The translations under genes were made by a program, and so were the position numbers. Positions 22,220 to 34,375 of a stretch of 64,000 bases of DNA are shown piece after piece (within the stretch, counting starts at the first letter, position 1; every line of letters begins with the position of its first letter). Under the pieces are notes generated by a model. That model did no database searches. It was not told the origin of the DNA and saw only the letters and a program-made list of their open reading frames with translations. This DNA comes from Polytrichum commune (taxonomy: Eukaryota; Streptophyta; Polytrichopsida; Polytrichales; Polytrichaceae), in contig OX485804.1 in the NCBI GenBank assembly GCA_950295325.1, positions 4,834,001-4,898,000 on the forward strand, read 5' to 3'.

Positions 22220-23720
22220 ATATCGGATTATGGGCCATACATTCCAAGTTTTAGGTCAGACCAAGGCCGGTGAAAGGAAGCGGAACTGCGAGAGAGAGTT
22301 GCAAACGCTCCCAACATCGATATCCTAGACTCAACCAAGCTTTGCGCAAAAACCGACATCGAGGATTCTATTAGACTGGAAGATCACCTCATAAGTCCGG
22401 AGGTTATGAGGCAGCTGGAGACCAGGACAGCTCAGATGCCCCCGGCAGCACTAGAACAGCTAGTCATTCAGTTGGGTGCCTCCGACATGGTACGTGTGCA
22501 AACACTGACCGCTCGGGCGGAGGCGAAAAAAGCCGCCAAAAATAGAGAGCCAGAGAACCTGCACGCGCACCAAAATCCACTTCCGGAAAATACGTCCCAA
22601 GCTTCAGATCGAATCAAGGGCAGCAACCGGAAACCAAGTTGCGGGAGATAGCCTCCCACGCTTTCAACGTCCGCCCCCTTGACATGGCGAAGCTGTTTGC
22701 GAAGATGGACTTCGAGGATGTGCAGCAGGTTACATCAAATCTTCTCAGCCCCGAGGAAGTGGCGGAGCTGGGCGGCATGCAATCTCGAAGCCCGCCACAC
22801 AAGATCGACCAACTGTTGATGCAACTGGACCCCTCCGACACACGGCGGTTGAAGGTCATCCAGAGCTTAGCGGCGAACAACAAAGTGGCGATGGAGACCG
22901 AGCAGATGAGACATGCACAGTCAATGTTGCAACAGCAACGCACAATTAATGCCATGCAAAGGGTCACAAGGACGGCGGGTGCTTCAACAAGGGTTGCATC
23001 GGAGTCAGGTGATAGAATGAAATGCATTGGCACGGGCTACCATATGGTCAGAACTGGCAGAACCAGCAGGTTGGCCGATTCATGGGACATGAACGACATT
23101 CGACCTTACTTTATTTGGATCCGCATGGAATTTCTTCTCTCCACATCTATCTCTGACAATCCTTAATTAGTTTGTTCACATGGAAATTTTTATCAGCCCA
23201 TTTCAGCTCATTGTTACACCCGTTTTCTTCATGACTCCTGGATCACACAAAGTTTGCAAAGATGGAGTTCCAGGATGTGCGGCAACTTACGTCAAATCCT
23301 CTCAGCCCCAAGGATGTGGCGGAGCTTGGCGCCATGCAATCTCTAATTCCACCACACAAGAGTGAACTGTTGAAGCAGCTGGACCCCTCCGACATACTGC
23401 GATTGGAGGTCATTTAGAGCTTCGAAGCGGCGAAAAACAAAATGACAATGGAGACCGAGCAGATGAGACATGCACACTTAAATGCAGGCCATGCAAGGGG
23501 TCACTTAGAACAATCTCGCTGTAGCTCAAAAGGCAAGAGACATGCAAGCTCCATCAACAGTTACTATATAGTTGACGAGAACAACCCAGGTACTATCATC
23601 ATCTTTGATCCGTTTTTTTCCAAAGTAATACAGCATTGTTTTCATTCACAAATTTATGAGTGTACAAGACCTGAAGTTCCTGGGAACATCAAGGAATCAA
23701 TCAGAATCTTGCTGAGAGAA
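22220..23720 (+). pseudogene. Unknown alpha-helical protein with internal ~120-codon repeats, frame-broken
   Basis: Three diverged copies of one module are present. Copy 1 (about 22,230-22,590) reads IPSFRSDQGR, LRERVANAPN, HLISPEVMRQLETRTAQMPP and ALEQLVIQLGASD. Copy 2 (about 22,588-22,950) reads VPSFRSNQGQ, LREIASHAFN, NLLSPEEVAELGGMQSRSPP and IDQLLMQLDPSD, ending METEQMRHAQ. Copy 3 (about 23,250-23,470) begins FAKMEFQDVRQLTSN and repeats LSPKDVAELGAMQS, LLKQLDPSD and METEQMRHAH, with an internal TAG. Copies 1 and 2 are in different frames, copy 1 has a TGA after SDQGR, and the last open frame ends at 23,723. Copy period is about 360 bp. The modules look helical and amphipathic. I do not recognise the family and assign no function. 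Confidence 0.55.
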
Positions 23721-24247
23721 TAAAGCCGTCGATTGCAAGACAGGAGCGGTCTCATCAACATGGCCATGGTGTGGTCGTCAAGTCTGCATTTTTGAAGAAA
23801 ATGAGGAATGCATCACAATGTGCAATTTAACAAATCACATCACATCACATCATAGGTGCATTTTAGGAGTTCCAGAGAAATAACAGCAACATAACAAGCA
23901 CTGTCAGCAGTCCAGGATCTGGAACCAAAGAGTTGATGCATATTTGAACTGCTAGTTGTTCTGAATGGCCTGGTTAGGGTTTTACAACTTCAAGGAGTTT
24001 GTTTGAACATGATGCATCCTAAGACACAAAATAAGCCCAAAAGTTTGAGAGGCCATAGGCAGGTACAAGGCATAGAAAGTTTTACGAGACTAAACTACAA
24101 AACTAAAAGAGATGATTATCTCTCTCTCTCTCTGTTCACAAGAGTTTAACAATAGAATCTATCATGTGTGGAGGTTGTGCCCTTGCCTTGTATTTCATGC
24201 TTTGATTTCTGCAGTGCTGAGTCTGCTACAAGGTGAAGTATTCACAT

Positions 24248-27200
24248 TTAAAAGCCAATAGACTCCCAACCCTTGAACTCTAGTTCTTTTCGTAAAGCCT
24301 GCAGCAAGCCCAAGAGGATGAAAATGTTGGTCAGAGGACTAGAGATTGGTACCTATATCTGAAGATGTATTTTGACAACTTGATCGCTATCAATGAACAC
24401 TGACACACATCTCCACATGCTGCATGTTTGTTAAAGTCGGTTAGCTTTTGAGATTGTGTGTTTCATAAGGTCAAATACATATAGAAATAAATAGAACTGT
24501 CTCATCAAAGTCATGAGACCTTTTTTCGTTGGAGCAGATTTTCATGGACAAATTTCCACAACACACAACTCAAACACCACAATATTAGAAGAGAATGAGC
24601 TCCAAGCAGACCTTGATTCGCTTGCGGTTGAAGCTGAAGTCAATTCCATTGGATCTGGATGCCGACCTATACTCCACCAAAGAACGGTTTCCAGGGGGAA
24701 ACCAGAATTCTACATCATCAATAAACTGTACATAACAACAACGCCTGTGAGACCCCCCACCTGAAATTATCCCATACATCAATTGCATTCTTCCAATCAA
24801 AGCAGCACACATATACGTAAAGATATACATTGAAAGATTTGGGCTCAGATAAATGTACTTGATTTGAAAACATGTCATATACATCTAATTACCAGTGTTA
24901 CATATAACTGTCGTTTCATTTTCTCTTGAACATGGTAGGTTACGTTCAGTTAAGTTTCAATCTCATAGATCAAGTGAAATTTTACTTTTGGAACTTATTG
25001 GGAGCTCATATGAACTATTGCATAGGCCATTGAACATATACCAGTGCCTTGAAGTTAAGGCTCCATGTGAAATCTACCTAGCATTATTGGAGTTTATTTA
25101 TAGTGGCTTCCATAGTAAAGCTTGAGAGATGGGAAGCCATTCACTTACGCCAATCAGGGGGCTCGAGTACTTAACATACACATAGTCATCAGTCTGTTTG
25201 ACAATTCGTGGCGTGAAATTGTCAGGCTTTGTTGACTTGATCTGTAATGAACACAATTTCTCTCATGCATCAGACTCATTCACATGAGTTATGATGCTCA
25301 AGGGGTCAAGTTTCATAGTGGAAACAGATCACCTGTTGCCATTGCAGACACTCTTGCAGTAACAACTCTTCTCAACAAATGATATGAACTAGGTAACGCA
25401 AGCAAGGAGTAGGCACCCAGGTCACCAACCCGCAGTATCAATGAGGTAGGTGTCGGTGCGTGCTCTAGCCCATGGCAAGTCCTACATGGACGACACATGT
25501 CCATCGCTGGACATAGTGGTGAGGCTATGGCAAGGTCATCCACGACGGGTGATAATGTGCTTCCTCATATCCCATCAGGAATAGATTAGTGTTGGACTGG
25601 TATAGTCCTTTTTCACACCTTTCAGGTATCTATAATGAGTATTTTCACATTTTTGGGTAAAAGTAGGGTAAGGGTATTTGAGGGTATTTTTGTTTCGATA
25701 CCATTCGAGTTTATATAACATGCAAGAACCTTCATATTTAGGTAAGATTGCCTAGTATCAATAGGTTTAAGAATGCTATTGACCTACATAATAACTCGGA
25801 TATGGAAAGATTCCCTCACCTTGAAATACCAACCAAACATCAATATTTGACTGCTATTACAATCTTGATACGCATGGGTAGGTTCTTTGATACCATTATT
25901 AATGTTAATTACTTATACCATGCATTCACCTATATACCAGACCAACACTGGGATAGACATGCCAACAAAATCACTTAGCCTTAATGTCGAAACATCAACA
26001 CCTGACTCTCAAGCACAAACATTGCATGAGAAAGAGTGACTCACCACTTCGACAAGCTCAGCCATTGCCTGTTCTTTAGATGCAGGATTCTTCCTCCCCC
26101 GTCCATCTTGGGGGTTGTATGTCCTAGCGTGATGCAATGTGAATACCAACACAAATGTGACACACTAGAAGACATTTTATTTCTTTTACAAAATAGTATT
26201 TGCCTCCAAAAGGTTATGATGTCGTCATCATAATACGAGAGCAAGAGGTGATTTAGCAGGAAATATGGATTCCAGTCGTTGTCAACATATTTATAGATTA
26301 GTAATCAAGCATATGGAGGGACAGAACAATAAATATTTACCAAGGGGGGACATAGTGAGCAGGGTCATGGAGCTCCTCTGATGTGGAGATGCAGGTTGGT
26401 GTTGGTGGGCATAATGCAAGAGATGGTGGGTCTGATTGCACTCCCAAATACTCAGGCCTTTCACCACTGTGCAATCACACCCGGTGTAAAATCCATTATG
26501 TAGTTTAAGAAGTCAGCACAGGGCAGATGATAACAACATTGAAATCATCAACAATCAAAGTCCATATCTACATTAAATTAATTAGCAGCGGCTCAAGTAA
26601 ATACAGTGTTATATCATGAAGAAGAATAAGAGGCAAGTACCCAAAGTTCAGGAATGCTAACATCAGCGCGGCACCAGTTGACCTCAACACTATTTCTCTG
26701 CACAACACAGCAACAAGCAAGAGTGTGAGGATTAAGTGAAATTCATGGGGTTTAAGTGTAACAGACATTAAAAAGCAGATGTGCTTATGTTTGTTTTTGC
26801 ATTTGAAAAGGAGAACCTGGGAAAAGGTTGGGACTGCAACCCAAACTATAAAATCATCGTTCTCGATATTGCATGTCCATCACGCATAGCAATGACAAGT
26901 TTATTGCACTCCTTGACTGACTTCATTGCAGTAAAAATTTACGTCAAGCTTGTAAGTTTTGATGAATTCATAAAAACATAACCCCTACATTCCAACTTTG
27001 AACCATCCAAATTTTCGCACCTGCGTGCTACCTTCTCCGTCTGGGTGGACACCTTGTCCTCATCTTTCTGCCTGCACTCAATTAGCCCTAAGTGGACCTT
27101 GGAGGTGGTAACTGGAGTGCTCTTCAGCTGAACCGCGGGTAAAATCTGCAATCTGCACAAGGCATGTTATCAGATTATTAAAGGAATAGGGTTAGCTCTA

Positions 27201-27951
27201 AACTTCTTCAAGGACACAACTGACAAGTAGGTATGCTCCTACTACAGGAAGTTGAGTCCAAAATATTTAAAGGCGGCCTTATATAGAGAGGTTCAGGGTT
27301 TAGTGAGGTCTTCTTGTACCACATTTGTCAGGGAGCTCTAAAAACAAATATAAACGAGAATCGCAAGACTGCCGCAGGGAACTCTCCAAATTCAAGAACT
27401 ACGTATTTGATATTGGCCATTGGGTGGACATAGTTGAGTTCCCAAGTGGCCGGATCCACCCAACATCTAACGTAATTTCATCCGTAACAGATTATGCACA
27501 TCATTGAGGAAAATGTAGTCGATTTGTTGGACCATATGACAGTTTCTTCTGAATGAGGTGGATGTGGTTGAACGTGTGGTTCACCCTAAGAAACTACGGG
27601 TGGAGGGCCCAATCTCTTCTTCCCAATGGAAATTACGATGTGTGTGTCTCTCTCTCTCTTCCAAGCCTCTCACATTGACACAACCCACAATGAGGAAGCT
27701 TCACAACCGGTGGGTGATTGTTCTTCACAGCCATTCACAAAGAAAAGCAATAGGTCCGCCCAATGGCCATCATCTAACGTAATTTTCATCAGACGAAACA
27801 GATTATGCACATCATTGAGGAACATTATAATCGATTTTGTTATTCCATGTAACATTTTCTGGGTGAGGTGGGTGTGTTTTGCATTGGAACGTGTGGTTCA
27901 TCATAAGAAACTTCGTGGTGAAGGGCATAATCTCTTCTTCCTGATGGAACT

Positions 27952-27997
<46 letters not shown>

Positions 27998-28140
27998 GGA
28001 AAAAACCCACAATGAGGAAATAACACAGCCAGGTGACAATACTTCACATCCATTGACGAAAAATCTAAGAGATGAAGGAAAAGGCAAAGCACTTACCCAG
28101 AGTGAATGAGAGAGGAGGTAAGCAGCATTGACGAAGGCAT
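24248..28140 (-). CDS. DUF1499-domain protein, predicted thylakoid-lumen, 8 exons, intact
   Basis: Exons on the minus strand, in transcript order: 28097-28140, 27021-27152, 26641-26697, 26341-26466, 26045-26123, 25149-25241, 24612-24725 and 24248-24298. They total 696 nt, 231 residues plus TAA. All introns are GT-AG and every junction keeps frame. The ATG at 28138-28140 is preceded by an in-frame TAG eight codons upstream. Residues 1 to about 55 are a Ser/Thr/Leu-rich chloroplast transit peptide (MPSSMLLTSSLIHSG). A twin arginine (58-59) is followed by a hydrophobic stretch (VLRSTGAALMLAFLNFGG), as in Tat-type lumenal signals. The DUF1499 domain fills residues 79-231, with LGVQ, CPPTPTC, ELVEVIKSTKPDNFTPRIVK, FIDDVEFWFPPG (178-189), VEYRSASR (194-201) and a basic NRKRIK, ending KGWESIGF. 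DUF1499 proteins are widespread in cyanobacteria and plants, and their biochemical role is not established. Location is inferred from the targeting signals. Confidence 0.92.
27153..28096 (-). other. intron 1 of DUF1499 gene, with tandem duplication and CT tract
   Basis: Donor GTAAGT at 28096-28091 and acceptor TGCAG at 27153. It contains a duplicated block of about 305 bp: 'CATCTAACGTAATTT' to 'ATTATGCACATCATTGAGG' occurs at about 27,464-27,507 and 27,770-27,822, and 'CTTCTTCC...ATGGAA' recurs after both. The second copy holds a (TC)n run at about 27,957-27,993, the first only a short one. Confidence 0.8.
27464..28070. repeat. ~305-bp tandem duplication with (CT)n microsatellite
   Basis: Shared landmarks in order are CATCTAACGTAATTT, ATTATGCACATCATTGAGG, GAGGTGGATGTG or GAGGTGGGTGTG, GAACGTGTGGTTCA, AAGAAACT, CTCTTCTTCC, a CT run and ACCCACAATGAGGAAG. 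The CT run has expanded to about 37 bp in the second copy. Confidence 0.85.
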
Positions 28141-28390
28141 GATGAGTTCTTTAATGAATCCCTACTAGCCCACCTGCACACACAAAACACACACTCACAT
28201 GTTTGCAAATTGGCCCTCAAGCACAGACAATGGCCATCATAACTTACATTGTCATTGGCCCGCCAACATACGCAGCATTGCAGAGAGTGACTAAATAGTA
28301 TCCACACTTCAACACTCACGGATTCCTCCTCCAGTGTTGTGAGGTCGGAGCACACTGAGTGGATTGAGGAGTGAAGCAAGTGACTTACCT

Positions 28391-28590
28391 ACCGGGGGAG
28401 TGTGCTTGTGACAATACAAGTGGCTTCTGGCTACCCCAGCGGAGAAGTATTGCAAGCCATACCCACAACTGGTGCCAAAACACCAACCTTTGATATGAAA
28501 AAGTGCAACTTTTGGTGATAAGCTTAGCCTTATGTCTGCCAGCTCCTCCAGTAATTTAACAGTGTCTGGGGCGATTTTTGGGCACAATCT
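28391..28590 (-). CDS. Exon-like open stretch upstream of the DUF1499 gene, unknown
   Basis: On the minus strand an open frame reads CPKIAPDTVKLLEELADIRL, then SPKVALFHIKGWCFGTS and VARSHLYCHKHTPPVG, ending at a canonical-looking donor GTAAGTCA (28,390). It lies about 250 bp upstream of the DUF1499 start on the same strand. It could be a terminal or internal exon of another gene, or part of a long 5' leader. No family recognised. Confidence 0.25.
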
Positions 28591-28599
28591 GTCATAATC

Positions 28600-30716
28600 A
28601 TAATGTTTCCAAGTCCAACCGGGTTACATGTTGTGATCTTCCGGTTTTTCTTTGATAATTTGAGAGTATTTTGCACAGATTTCTCTAAAATGATTGGGAT
28701 ATTTCTCTGAATCTTGAACTTCAACCGGCTAGTCCTCAAACTCAACCGGTTCTACTTTTACGGTGGGCCACAGCAATTTTCTAGAGCCTACGCCAATCCA
28801 CATGATGAGGATTAATGTGGGCCACAGTAATTTTCAACCCACACTAAATTTTTAGTAGGAAATTAACATGGACCACAATAATTGTTTTCCTAGAAAATTA
28901 ATGTGGATGATTTTATTGTTTTCCCTTATAACTAATATTTAGTGTGTTGGTCAGAAGTCTTCATGAAGACTTGGGGGAAGATCTGGGGTCTTGGATCCAT
29001 GTTAATCCACCTTGACTAGAAAACTATTATAGCTCACACTAATAATTTCCATGCTAATTTTCCACCCACACTAATAAGACTATTTAGTGTAGCAGTCGGT
29101 TCTCCTCGTTCATTGCTAGTAGTTAAACCCTAAAAGGGTGAAGGGATGTTTTGTCTGGGCAGTCACCTCTACTCAACCATACCATCATAAACATTTGCAT
29201 TACATTTTTCTAGTTTGAGGCACTTAAACAACTATATTTCATTATGAACAATCTCAACTTTACAAAGGTACCATTTGTACAATCGGATCCACTATTAGAG
29301 GTATAATGCATACTTTGCTTTGATATGTCGTTGAATGGGATGAACTTTTTCTTAACAATTTCGGGGAGATTTTGCTTGACCTTTTAGGGGTTAACCCAAA
29401 GGCCTTTAAAAATTTGTGTTGAATGGAGGTTTTGTTTGGTGCCAATTATTGAGTCCACATTAAGCACAACCTATTATGAAGGAAGTGAAGAGAAGGTCAC
29501 ATGTGATGATGGTGATTAAATGCACTTGAATGGTATGTATTTGAGTCTACGTCATTCATATAAATTCCAATCTTCCTATAATGCATTCTACAATACGTAT
29601 GCTCCATATATACATATGAAGAATGGGTTAATTTAGATAGGGTTAATCATCATAGTCTTAGCTTGAAATGTCCAGAATTATTGTTAAATCCCTTCACATG
29701 ACATCTTGAGGCCCGGATTGGACCTCTTGGACCTTCAAGAGTTAAGGTACGTAGGTTTTATACATACACTTTAATCCCTCCTCTCACTTCTCCTTGGATA
29801 TGAAACACACAATTAATGCCACAGAATTCGCAAATCCAAATCAAGGCCAAAACTGTTTTTCTCGTGATTTTTAGAGCTCATGTGAATATCTTAGGGCGAA
29901 TGTACAATCAAGTACACAACTCCATTACCCTACATAGGTTTAAGTGAAAGTGATTCAAAACCAATAGATACTAACTTTGAATTTTGTGAAGGAAAAAATC
30001 ATAAAAATTTGTAAAACACATTGATCTACAAAGCCAAGCAATTTACATTGACAAAAAAAAAATTCAAGGAAAGTTTGCATATTTTAGAAGACCATGCAAG
30101 TAGTGTGCAAGTAGGTACATAGAACACGTAATTGTTTAAAATTTGTTCTCAATATGATAAAATTACATGAAATTAATATTTTTGTAACAATGCCCTCAAG
30201 TTTATGATGAATTCAAGGATTATGAAAAAAAAATCCCAATTTCAATATATTTAAGGTCATGAAAATCTATGTCCAAAACCAAATTTCACAATTAGTCATT
30301 GACATAGTGTTTTTAATGATAGATTTGAATTTCTCATCTTGATAGTCTATATTTGAGTACCTAACACAACAGTAGAGTGTGCCATGTAGAAATTCCAATT
30401 CAAACAACACTTTGCTACTTCTTTTAGGTGTTTGACCAAAAATATTCTAGTTTTAGTATACCAGAGCATTTTTTTCCATATACTTGACCATGCTTGCTCC
30501 CCTTAATCATTATCAAAATGAAGATTTTTTTTTCTTGCTAAAAAATCATAAAGCATCTCCACATGCGCGCATGTCCGCTCACGCCAAAAAGAATAAAGTT
30601 ATGTTGATTAATGTACCTAATATATATTGGTTATCAAGCTTTGAGCACGTAGTCCAATCTCTTCTTAAATACATATATTTTTGGTGTTCACACCTAACCA
30701 CACATCATTCAAATAT
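28600..30716. other. intergenic, no gene recognised
   Basis: AT-rich, without exon-like frames or paired element ends. A word of the type GTGGGCCACAG(C/T)AATTTTC recurs at about 28,763, 28,820 and in diverged form near 28,872, which looks like a short local duplication. Confidence 0.5.
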
Positions 30717-31026
30717 CACTAGTAGAAAATTCTGCGTCCGGAATAACAGAAAGGCGTTGGTCGCGGTTGTTATTTAGGACGCGTTGACCTGGACATGATG
30801 TAACACAATTTTGTTGATTTTTTCTGTTGATATGGTCACAAAAAGATTTTTTTGAAAAACTTATTTTTTGATTTATATATATATAACATTAAAAAATAAA
30901 ATATGAATGAATAGCAGTTCTGCAACTCCTAATCCCTCCCAAGTAACCCTCAACCTATACCTCACCTACAAATATAGACTACCTACCACTCACCTATATG
31001 GCAAGGCCAAGGCCAAAGGTGATGGC

Positions 31027-31092
31027 CATGGGAATCAAACCTTGCACCTAGTGACACCCACACATGTGCCTTAACCACTAGGTCATCACATC
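31027..31092 (-). other. tRNA-like Pol III promoter module inside CACTA copy 1
   Basis: On the minus strand, TAGTGGTTAAGG (31,080-31,069) resembles an A box and GGTTTGATTCCC (31,041-31,030) a B box, about 39 bp apart. The same arrangement is in the second CACTA copy. It is not a complete tRNA (no paired acceptor stem seen). A tRNA-derived SINE captured by the transposon is the likely origin. Confidence 0.6.
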
Positions 31093-31154
31093 ACACATGA
31101 TATAAATTGAGTGTTTTAAACCTTTCTAGAATAAGGCCACTATTTTCTCTTTAC

Positions 31155-31610
31155 TACCTACTTGATGTATATATATACAGTATATATACAGTATATATAT
31201 ATTATATAATTACAGTAAATATATACTGTATATATAAAGTATATAATTACACTAAATATATACTGTATATATAAAGTATATAATTACACTAAATATATAA
31301 AGTATATAATTACACTAAATATATACTGTATATAATTACAGTAAATATTTACTCTATATATTTACTCTATATATTTACTGTAAACATTTACTATATATAT
31401 TTACTGTAAATGTATACATATTAATATATTATATATTATATACATATATATTATAAACATACATATTACATATATGTAACATATATTATATACACATATA
31501 CATTTATATTTTTATATTTTTTATATATTATATGTTACATATATTATATACATATTATACATATTAATATATATATAATATAAACTATCAACTAATATAA
31601 TATTTATAAT
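31155..31610. repeat. AT-rich minisatellite within CACTA copy 1
   Basis: Runs of TATATACTGTATATATAAAG, TATAATTACACTAAATATA and related words, self-complementary throughout. Corresponds to the 26-bp repeat in the other copy. Confidence 0.85.
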
Positions 31611-32180
31611 ATTTACACACCTTTGAATTCGTAATTATTTCCATACCCATACACTTACAAGTCCATAAATTGCAAAAAATTAAAAAGATTTTACAATATT
31701 CCAATAGATCCTAGAATATTTCAAAAAAGATTCCACATTTACTAAAATTTTGTTGATTTGGTCATTGTACTATTCTAATCAACAAAAATATAGGCAGCAA
31801 ACTGTTGATTTTTACGAAAATTCAAAAATCAGTGAAATCGGTCATTGCAGTGTCCGGATCGACAAAGATCTGTTGATTTTTTGTTCATTTGATCATGATT
31901 TTCTAGTAGTGTATAGGTGTTTGTTGAAGATGATTATCATGCTTACCTTAAGCACTTAATTACAATGATAAGGGGAAGGTGAACTAGAGTTTGTCCATTG
32001 AAATCTTAATCTCTCATTGGTGAAATAGGTTGAGACCATTCCATTGCACTATATATTAGAATCAAGGTGCCTCGGGGACCAAAGAAGTTTGAATGAATGA
32101 GAACATAACACTAAACATTGTGCTCACATTCACTACACATGCATTTGGGACCTTCTTTTTAGTAGGTAGCCAATAGTTAG

Positions 32181-32650
32181 ATGTGGACTTCCATTCATGG
32201 AAGTCCAATCTTGAGTTGATCATCGCATTGCCGGAGCAACACTATAACAACCCGAAGCATACTTGGCAACTATGCCTTCACATTAGGCCAACACCCGTGG
32301 AGGCCGTGTTGTTCTGTGTCGCAATCCTTGCTAGCCCCCTTAATAATTTTGCCAATTTTCATTTCTAGCAAAAGTTACGATGCTAACCCTTCGCATTCCA
32401 CAATGCTAATGGTTAGCTCCTCCTACCCCGGACCTTACAGTTCATAGGAGGGGAACCAACCCTCCTACTTTGCTTTCGGAACTCACCCCTTAATCGGTAA
32501 CCCATTTCTTTGATGTGGACTTCCATCCATGGAAGTCCAATCCTATATTGAGCATCGCGTTGCCCGAGCAACACTACAACAACCCGAAGCATACTAGGCA
32601 ACTATGGCCTCACCGTGGGCCAATGCCCATGGAGGCCGTGCCGTTCGGCC
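32181..32650. repeat. Direct duplication, ~138-bp unit, 332 bp apart
   Basis: 'ATGTGGACTTCCAT' followed by 'CATGGAAGTCCAATC' and 'CCCGAAGCATACT' occurs from 32,181 to about 32,318 and again from 32,513 to about 32,650. The units are roughly 88-90% alike by eye. No coding assigned. Confidence 0.85.
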
Positions 32651-33715
32651 TCGGGTGGGTGAGTCCACACCACCTCACCCATATAAGCCTCTAGGACTCT
32701 AGGCGGGGCCTTTACCCCACCGTCGAGAAACCTTTTGTCTCTCTACCAAGAGTTGGGGCCAATAGACATTTTGCCTTAGCTGCTGGGCCTAGAAGCCCCC
32801 AACAGCTTCAGACCATCATAACTTCCTTGTATGATGTTTGATGCTAATAACCGACCACTTCATCTTCATCTATGCTTCACGTAGATGCTGATGGTCTCCT
32901 CACTTGCCCAATTTGGGCAAGTATTGAGGAAGTTATGCCTGTTCAAACCTTGGCAGTCCCGGGAGCCAGTCCCAGGCCACTGCTGTACCAGGGCGTTGTC
33001 CCGGGACAGCGCTCCACTCAAATTGCCATAACTCCTAGCTCACACCTCCGATTGAGGTGTTCTTGAGCATTTTAGAATCTACACGCCATAAGTTATGCAT
33101 AGCTCATGGCCTTACCTTCGTGCCTTCTAGTCTCCGTGGGTGGGAGGAGTTTCCAACTCCCGGGACCCTCACCCACACTAGGATCACTTGGGCCCTCTCA
33201 CCAACAGCGCCACAAGTCCCGGGTGTCACTCTGGGGTCCCCCTTGTGCCCATGGTGTTTCGGGCACTCCTCATGGAGAGGTGCGCGACACTCACCCCCAC
33301 CAAATGGAGTCAATGCCCTCATCGACTATATTCGTAGTCGGCACACCAATTCTCAAGTTGCCATCCTCTATGGTGCGGCATTGTGTTTACCTCAGGGCGC
33401 GACCCCACAATGCATCTTCAAATTTGGCATAGTCCCAAAGGTGTCGTTCTTAGGTGTCCATTAGCAGTTTTTTAGCTTGTTATGAATACTCCATTACATT
33501 GACTTGTCGTAATATGCTTCTTTGTTTACTATCATTGCCACCTCGATCTCTCACTTTGAGCATGACCACTTTACACTTGCTCAAATTGTTTTGAAGATTG
33601 GTCAAGCTCTCAAATAGTTCAATGAGCTTTGGATGAAAGCTTGTCAACTCCAAGTATCGAACTCCTAAACTTGCAAGTTCAAGCTCTCAACTCGAGCACT
33701 ACTGTAGTGTATTTA
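32651..33715. other. GC-richer segment, no gene recognised
   Basis: Locally GC-rich (about 32,640-33,440) relative to the surroundings, with overlapping open frames in several phases at 33,057-33,464. None has recognisable motifs and all overlap one another, so no gene is called. The composition suggests a different origin, perhaps an old transposon fragment. Confidence 0.4.
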
Positions 33716-34353
33716 GGGGCCCTTAAAAAGTGCCGATAACTGTGCAACGTATGCATATGGAGATTCCACACTTGCATATGTTGCGTGACATTCGACATAT
33801 GAAGCAGCCCACAGTGGTTTCTTAGACATATTACTTACACAACTCAGCTTCATGGCGATGCAAGATGGTGCTGGGACCAACTTGTCTGTGATATCAAATC
33901 GGGAAGTGAGATTGTGGAATGAAATTTGCCGTTGCCGAGAAATGTACACCATCCTGCAGCGAGCGGGTGAGTAATTGAGACAGGTGGTTTTGAATGTCAA
34001 GATTTGCGGAGTCCGTTGTCTCCTTTGATTCATATGGTTTTAAGCTGAGATTTCCACCAACTTGCCCTCATTGGAGGTTTCTTGTTGATTATGGCATTCA
34101 TGTGAGGGTTAAGTTTCAGCTGCAAGTGTTGCATAATCTTTTCAAGTGCACAGCCAGAATACAAGACAACGCTTCTGAACTTGATTAATCAGGTGCAAGG
34201 TTGTGCAGCGAGGAATTGTTTGACGGATTGGACTAGTTGTCATATCATGTAAGAAAGGCTGATGGGCGGTGGGAGGAATTATACAGACGAGAATTGCCAA
34301 TGCGGAGGCTACACAACAAATTTCCAGGTGAATTTCATCCCCTTACCCTTACT

Positions 34354-34375
34354 TAAACCCTAAACCCTAAACCCC
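34354..34375. repeat. Interstitial telomere-type motif
   Basis: Three consecutive CCCTAAA-type words, the plant telomere repeat, within an intron of the kinase pseudogene. It is too short to be a telomere remnant with certainty; similar telo-boxes occur in plant promoters. Confidence 0.7.

Larger units (their letters stand above)
30717..31911 (-). mobile_element. Non-autonomous CACTA (En/Spm) element, copy 1
   Basis: Begins CACTAGTAGAAAATTC at 30717 and ends ATTTTCTAGTAGTG at 31911, flanked by TAT (30714-30716 and 31912-31914). CACTA termini with a 3-bp duplication are diagnostic. Subterminal TGTTGAT/ATCAACA words occur repeatedly near both ends, as expected for transposase-binding repeats. 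The middle holds an AT-rich minisatellite (about 31,155-31,560) and a tRNA-like module on the minus strand (31,027-31,092). Length 1195 bp, no transposase. Homologous to 44939-46157 in opposite orientation; strand is given relative to that copy. Confidence 0.95.

Noticed and set aside
27812-28087. Minus-strand frame with a long Arg-Glu repeat
   Set aside because: Produced by the CT/GA microsatellite in intron 1 of the DUF1499 gene.
33057-33464. 135-residue frame overlapping a 108-residue frame
   Set aside because: Three frames on both strands are open simultaneously because of local GC richness; no recognisable domain or splice context.
34354-34375. Telomere or telomere-fusion site
   Set aside because: Only three CCCTAAA units, inside a kinase pseudogene intron; too short to claim a former chromosome end.
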